From the NCBI RefSeq assembly GCF_005893125.1, contig NZ_VCJS01000016.1, forward strand, positions 44,481 to 108,480: a DNA stretch of 64,000 nt. Direction: 5' to 3'. Below are positions 60,127-64,000 of this stretch, in pieces. Numbering within the stretch: position 1 is the first letter of the stretch; every line of letters begins with the position of its first letter. The DNA comes from Nonomuraea basaltis (GTDB lineage: Bacteria > Actinomycetota > Actinomycetes > Streptosporangiales > Streptosporangiaceae). Position numbers and translations under genes: made by a program. A model generated the notes under the pieces. That model searched no databases. It worked only from the letters and a program-made list of their open reading frames with translations, and was not told where the DNA came from.

Positions 60127-60615
60127 TCAGCGCTCGGCGTCGTCCAAGAGCAGGAAATCGGGCGGGGAGCGGTCCCACGCCGGCGCGTCCAGCGCCGAGA
60201 CGATCCGCTTCTCCTCGTACACGAAGTGCGTCTCCATCAGCGCGGCGAGGCTGTCCAGCTCTCTGCGCACCGCGGCGGGGTCCGCCGCCCCGTCCAGGCC
60301 GTCGAGCAGCTCCTGCAGTCTCTGGAGCGAGTCCTCGACCAGTTGGTGATCGCGGCGCAGCTCGTCCAGCACGGGGCCCAATTCGGGGAACCGCTCGGCG
60401 AGCTCGGGGAAGGCGCCGCCGTCCTCGCCGGTGTGGTGCCGCTGCAGCGCGGAGCAGAAGGTCAGGCAATGGGCCCTCAGTTCGCGGGGCCGCGCGTCCC
60501 CGGCGAGAAAGGCGTCGACGTCCTCGCGGAGCGCGTCGAGCTCCTCCCGGAGCCAGAGGTGTACCTCGATCAGCTGGTTACCGAACGCCAGCAGGCGCTC
60601 GTCAGGTCTTTCCAC
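60127..60615 (-). CDS. Hemerythrin HHE-domain protein
   Basis: A 162-residue four-helix protein. Iron-ligand type residues appear as H in LIEVHLWLREEL near 18, HHTGEDGGAFPEL near 60, DHQLVEDSLQRL near 88 and HFVYEEKRIVSAL near 133. Such proteins bind oxygen, nitric oxide or iron. GTG 60615 is chosen; the frame is open further up without a better site. A strong hairpin separates it from the upstream hydrolase gene. Confidence 0.88.
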   Translation of the reverse strand: MERPDERLLAFGNQLIEVHLWLREELDALREDVDAFLAGDARPRELRAHCLTFCSALQRHHTGEDGGAFPELAERFPELGPVLDELRRDHQLVEDSLQRLQELLDGLDGAADPAAVRRELDSLAALMETHFVYEEKRIVSALDAPAWDRSPPDFLLLDDAER

Positions 60616-60721
60616 AGTCGTCCCGGGATTCCGGCGCCTCCATGCCCTCGGCGATCTCCTTGCCGGGCGCACCGCGACGCTGGCAAGGACTTCACCACAC
60701 GCCTTGGCGGCTTGTCCAGAG

Positions 60722-60764
60722 GGCTCCCCGCCGCCTCCCTGCCGGGCAGGATCGGCGGGGAGCC
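60722..60764 (-). terminator. Strong hairpin terminator after the alpha/beta hydrolase gene
   Basis: GGCTCCCCGCCG and CGGCGGGGAGCC form a perfect 12-bp stem with an inner CCTGC/GCAGG stem. It touches the hydrolase stop codon. Confidence 0.8.
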
Positions 60765-61723
60765 TATCGTGCGGCGACCACGTCGCGGATCGCGCCGATG
60801 ACCAGCTCGGGCTGGGCGGCCTGCACGTAGTGCTCGGCGGTGGCGGCGATCATCAGGCGGCCCCGGGTGGAGAGCGCGGCGAGGCGCCGGGCCTGATCGA
60901 CGGCGATGGCGGGCTGGCCGGAGGGGACGATGACCACGACGGGCCGGTCACCCCACGCCCCCGGCCGTACCGTCGCCCGGACCTGCGCGGCACTGTCCAG
61001 GACGGACCAGGCCTCGGCCCGCGCGGCGTCCATGCTCCTGCCCCCGTAGACCACAGAAGCATGGACGCGAGCCGGGGCGGTGGCCTCGGCGGGCACCAGC
61101 GCCTCGCCGGACAGCCGCAGCAGGCCGGTCCGCGCGAGCAGGCCGTTGACGGTGAACTGCGCGGCGAGCAGCGGCCTGGACAGGTTCAGGGCGTCGGCGG
61201 CGTTCTCGTCGGTGACGTCGATCAGCACGAGGCCTGCGGCAAGGTCAGGCCAGCGGCCGGCGAAGACCCGCACGATGTTGCCGCCGTAGGAGTGTCCTGC
61301 CAGGACGTACGGCCCGCGCTCCCCGGCCGCCGAGAGCAGGGCACGCAGCTCCCCGGCGGCGTGCCAGGCGGTACGCGGCGGCGGGCCGTCCTGACTCCAG
61401 GCGTAGCCCGCCCGGTCGTAGGCGCACACGCGGGCGCCGCCGGAGAGCCCGCGCTGGATGACGTCCCAGCTCGCGCTCGACTCCGCCAGCCCCGCCTCGA
61501 GCACGACGGTGGGCGTCCCGGCGCCGGTGCAGTGCAGGTGGAGCCGGTGGTCTCCCACCCGCACGAGCCTGCCCGGCGCGGGGTGACGCGTGCCGTCGGC
61601 CCGCCGGGCGACGGACTCGTAGCCGAACCCCGCGGCCGCCACCAGCGCGACCAGCGCCGCGCACCAGACGACGATCCTGCGCAGCCGTGTTCCCCGGCCA
61701 CCACGGGGCTTCTCATCCGTCAC
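60764..61723 (-). CDS. Alpha/beta hydrolase, exported or membrane-anchored
   Basis: A 319-residue hydrolase. A positively charged N-terminus and a helix (IVVWCAALVALVAAAGFGYE) anchor it or direct export. The nucleophile elbow is LAGHSYGGNIVRV near residue 141, the acid probably in VLIDVTDENA near 165, and the late His in TAEHYVQAAQP near 300. Closest in layout to serine lipases/epoxide hydrolase-like proteins; substrate unknown. GTG 61723 starts it. Confidence 0.85.
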   Translation of the reverse strand: MTDEKPRGGRGTRLRRIVVWCAALVALVAAAGFGYESVARRADGTRHPAPGRLVRVGDHRLHLHCTGAGTPTVVLEAGLAESSASWDVIQRGLSGGARVCAYDRAGYAWSQDGPPPRTAWHAAGELRALLSAAGERGPYVLAGHSYGGNIVRVFAGRWPDLAAGLVLIDVTDENAADALNLSRPLLAAQFTVNGLLARTGLLRLSGEALVPAEATAPARVHASVVYGGRSMDAARAEAWSVLDSAAQVRATVRPGAWGDRPVVVIVPSGQPAIAVDQARRLAALSTRGRLMIAATAEHYVQAAQPELVIGAIRDVVAAR

Positions 61724-61830
61724 GTCATGAATCTAGGGGCGTGATCGTCCCGTTTCCTCGTCCTGGCGATCGAACCCGGTCTGGGACCAGGATCCTGGAA
61801 GAAGTCCGCCGCCAGGAGGGGCGCGGCGCC

Positions 61831-62103
61831 TCAGGCGCCCAGGTCCCGGACGATGTTGTCCAGCCGGTGCGCCAGGTCGTCCAGGACCTTGTCGGTCAGG
61901 CGGTCCGGGAGCTTGGCCGCCACCTCGTCACGGCGGGCGATGACCAGCCCCTTGTGGGCGTCGTCCACGTCGGCGGCCGGGAGGACCACGCAGTCGCCGC
62001 GCACGAAGACCAGCGTGGCGTCGGGCTGTTCCGAGGTCAGCAGCCGGCGGACGCATTCCCGATCGATGAGCTGCGCCACGACTCCTCGCTGAACGTGTTT
62101 CAT
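61831..62103 (-). CDS. Small protein, unknown (90 residues)
   Basis: AGGAGG 5 bp before ATG 62103 and dense codon usage support it. KHVQRGVVAQLIDRECVRRL at the start and LPDRLTDKVLDDLAHRLDNI at the end suggest helical ends around a central beta region (LVFVRGDCVVLPAADVDD). No family recognised. Upstream of the hydrolase gene in the same direction. Confidence 0.75.
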   Translation of the reverse strand: MKHVQRGVVAQLIDRECVRRLLTSEQPDATLVFVRGDCVVLPAADVDDAHKGLVIARRDEVAAKLPDRLTDKVLDDLAHRLDNIVRDLGA

Positions 62104-62175
62104 GCGGGCCTCCTAGCCAGGTTCGTCCGTTCTCAGCAGGGCGTTTACCCTGCTGACGAGGGTGAAACCAGGCGC

Positions 62176-62547
62176 TCATCCGAACGTCGGCGGGCCGCCA
62201 TCCGCGCGGGAGCGGCGTACGCCGAACACCACCAGATACGCGGCCGCCCCCAGCGCGACGGCGGCGGGCAGGATGGCCAGCAGCGGCCGTCCGGCCAGCA
62301 GCGCCAGCAGCGCCAGCACCACCCCGGCGAGCACGCCGAGCGCGGCCGCCAGCAGGCGCACGCTGAGCGCGTTCGAGGGCGGCGGCGCCTTGGCCCACCG
62401 CCCCCGGCCGGCCCCGGCGACGTCGGGCACGCCGGTGTCGCTCACCTTCCCCGACTCCGACACGGACTCGGGAGGCGGTGGCTCACGCAGGACGGGAGCG
62501 AAGAACTCGTCGTGCGGGTCGCCTGGATCGTCGTTTCGCCTGTTCAT
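62176..62547 (-). CDS. Small membrane protein, unknown
   Basis: A 123-residue protein with an acidic, Pro-rich N-terminal half and two membrane helices (LSVRLLAAALGVLAGVVLAL, LAILPAAVALGAAAYLVVFG) followed by a short basic tail. Not recognised. Starts 6 bp after the stop of the upstream gene, with AGGTGA as ribosome site. Confidence 0.75.
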   Translation of the reverse strand: MNRRNDDPGDPHDEFFAPVLREPPPPESVSESGKVSDTGVPDVAGAGRGRWAKAPPPSNALSVRLLAAALGVLAGVVLALLALLAGRPLLAILPAAVALGAAAYLVVFGVRRSRADGGPPTFG

Positions 62548-62553
62548 CGCTTT

Positions 62554-63120
62554 TCACCTCGCGGTCGCTTCCAGCTCGCGCAGGAAGGGCGTGACCACGG
62601 TGTTCAGCTCCGCCACGAGCGCCTCCAGCGAGGCCTGGGCGTCGTCGAGGTTGGGCAGGCCGTCGGCGCGCGCCCGGGTGGGCGTCGGCAGGCGGTCCGC
62701 CGCCAGCGGCACCCGCAGCTCCAGCGTGGTCAGCGCGGTCGGCCGCTCGTACGGCGGCGCCACGTACGCCGGCTCGCCCCCGTCCTGGCGCTGCCAGCTC
62801 GACCAGCCGTCAGGAAGCGGGACCGGGGCCGGGACGGCGAGCTCGACCACGGCCAGCGGGCCGCGCGTCTCCTCCGGGCGGTGACAGGTCGCGTCGAGCA
62901 CGCGGGGATGGCAGCGTACGTAGGGCGACTCGGCCATCGGCCGAGTGGCCACCTCCCACGCGCCCAGCGCGAAGTGCAGCGGGTCCAGCGTGACGCCGCC
63001 CGCGGCCGGCTCCCCTTCCGCCGCCGCGAACGCGTGCCGCCACCTGCGCAGCTGCTCGCCATAACGGGCCTGCGTGCCCTCGTGCCCGGCGTCGATCCAG
63101 AACGCCTGGGTCCCGGCCAT
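62554..63120 (-). CDS. Conserved-looking protein, unknown (188 residues)
   Basis: A soluble protein with no signal or membrane helix. LDPLHFALGAWEVATRPMAE near residue 46, FWIDAGHEGTQARYGEQLRR near the start and ALTTLELRVPLAADRL near 130 are notable. GGGGGAGG lies 3 bp before ATG 63120. I do not recognise the family. It sits between Hsp20 and the small membrane protein in a leftward run and may be part of a stress operon. Confidence 0.75.
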   Translation of the reverse strand: MAGTQAFWIDAGHEGTQARYGEQLRRWRHAFAAAEGEPAAGGVTLDPLHFALGAWEVATRPMAESPYVRCHPRVLDATCHRPEETRGPLAVVELAVPAPVPLPDGWSSWQRQDGGEPAYVAPPYERPTALTTLELRVPLAADRLPTPTRARADGLPNLDDAQASLEALVAELNTVVTPFLRELEATAR

Positions 63121-63142
63121 GCGCCTCCCCCGAACTCGGTCG

Positions 63143-63607
63143 TCAGCCCTTGATCTCGACGCGGCGGGAACGGCCCTGCTCGGTCTTGGGCACGCGTACG
63201 GTCAGCACGCCGTCGGCCAGCTCGCCGCGGATCTGCTCCGTGTCGGCGTCGCTCGGCAGGATCGTGCGGTAGACGAACTTCCCGGTACGCCGCCGGAGCC
63301 TGTTCCCCTTCTCCTCGTCGTTGATCTCACCCGAGACGCACAGCTCGTTGCCGTCGAGCTCGACGTTGATGTCTTCCCTCTTCAGACCGGGCAGTTCGGC
63401 GCGGACGACGTACGCGTCGGGCGTCTCCTCGGTCTCGGCGACGGGCCGCCAGGCGGCGATGTCCGTCTCGGGGCCCTGCTCGAACAGCCGTCCCATCTGA
63501 TCCCACAACTGCTGGAACTCGGTGAAGGGATCCCAGCCCCGTCTCGGCCAGGAGCCACCCCACTGCTGCTGCACCGGCGCCCGATTGCGCCTTATGGGCA
63601 GAGCCAT
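63143..63607 (-). CDS. Hsp20/alpha-crystallin small heat-shock protein
   Basis: A 154-residue chaperone. The alpha-crystallin domain spans about residues 48-145: DAYVVRAELPGLKREDINVE, ELCVSGEINDEEKGNRL, then GKFVYRTILPSDADTEQIRG and LADGVLTVRVPKTEQG, which ends it. The N-terminal GGSWPRRGWDPFTEFQQLWD is the variable oligomerisation arm. It binds unfolding proteins. First gene of the leftward run; GAGGTGAGAGGC precedes ATG 63607. Confidence 0.93.
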   Translation of the reverse strand: MALPIRRNRAPVQQQWGGSWPRRGWDPFTEFQQLWDQMGRLFEQGPETDIAAWRPVAETEETPDAYVVRAELPGLKREDINVELDGNELCVSGEINDEEKGNRLRRRTGKFVYRTILPSDADTEQIRGELADGVLTVRVPKTEQGRSRRVEIKG

Positions 63608-63926
63608 TGCCTCTCACCTCCAGGACGCGAGGAACGCGATCGTTCCTGCTCGCTAAGCTCATCGCGTCCATACCCCTTCGTCTGCCCACAAACGTCGCGA
63701 CGAGGCGTTCCCATGACGTACCGGTTAACAGCATTTCAACTTTGACGAACGCGTCTACTGCCTCCTGACAGCCAATATCAGGAATCCATCAACACTTACG
63801 GAACAGCTCGGCAAACCTGGCCATTTATGGGCCAATCGGGCGCTGTCACCGTCGAGGTGCCCGCCCTCCTCGCCCCCTGACCGGCACCTGCGCCGGTCCG
63901 AGGACGGCGGCAGAAGGGCCACCTCA
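63608..63926. other. Divergent promoter region between Hsp20 and a secreted-protein gene
   Basis: About 320 bp, unusually A/T-rich in 63720-63830. No gene is supported. No HspR (HAIR) or CIRCE element is seen. Confidence 0.5.
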
Positions 63927-64000
63927 ATGCACCGCATCCGCGCGTTACTCGCCGCTGCCCTCGGCGTCGCCTCCGCCGCCACCCTGACCCTCGCCGTCAC
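63927..64000 (+). CDS. Start of a secreted protein (3' end beyond window)
   Basis: 24 codons are visible: a basic start (MHRIRALLAAALGVASAA) and a hydrophobic run typical of a signal peptide. GAAGGG lies about 9 bp before ATG 63927. The mature protein is not in the window. Confidence 0.65.
   Translation, partial: MHRIRALLAAALGVASAATLTLAV

Overview
The window is high-GC actinomycete DNA: GTG starts, ATGA stop/start overlaps, F420-type luciferase-like oxidoreductase, DUF574-type methyltransferase, CGNR regulator, HTH/STAS/anti-sigma proteins and twin-arginine exported enzymes. A Streptosporangiaceae-like organism (for example a Nonomuraea relative) fits best, but this is inference from gene content. 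No phage, plasmid backbone, CRISPR array, rRNA or intact insertion sequence is seen. One RNA gene is clear, a selenocysteine tRNA.

Region 1 (1-8.6 kb) is a carbon-source regulon. It holds a DegT-type aminotransferase (running off the left edge), two amidohydrolases, a sugar ABC importer without its own ATPase, a winged-helix regulator and a dihydrodipicolinate-synthase-like lyase. Four copies of an 18-bp palindrome (TTTCGGTC-NN-GACCGAAA and variants) sit at the four transcription units and tie them together. Two decayed gene fragments lie in the gaps. Region 2 (9-16.8 kb) has a DUF3817 protein, a truncated AraC regulator, an exported PHP-type hydrolase, a SPOR-NAGPA exported protein and a complete pqqABCDE operon. 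Region 3 (17-24.9 kb) holds a P450/ferredoxin/ferredoxin reductase operon divergent from a TetR gene, with four palindromic operators between them, then a SMP-30 lactonase, an F420 oxidoreductase, a DUF574 methyltransferase and an anti-sigma ATPase.

Region 4 (24.9-30 kb) is the most unusual: a phosphonate/phosphite-type ABC importer plus methyltransferase, divergent from an AhpD-like protein and a small radical SAM enzyme, followed at once by selC. Region 5 (30-36 kb) has GH95 and GH97 exported glycosidases with a shared upstream motif. Region 6 (36-43.7 kb) combines amino-acid genes (racemase, YheO/DauR-like regulator, threonine-dehydratase-like lyase) with wreckage: a transporter ATPase tail, an ATPase regulator cut off at its C-terminus and a frameshifted tyrosine recombinase butted against murF.

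Region 7 (43.6-64 kb) is a murF-ddl pair, a membrane-anchored LPMO, a cold-shock gene, two two-component systems in tandem, an HtrA protease, a small XRE/CGNR/phosphatase/GNAT island with inverted repeats, a site-2 protease, an alcohol dehydrogenase, and a leftward stress-type cluster ending in Hsp20. The right edge begins an exported protein.
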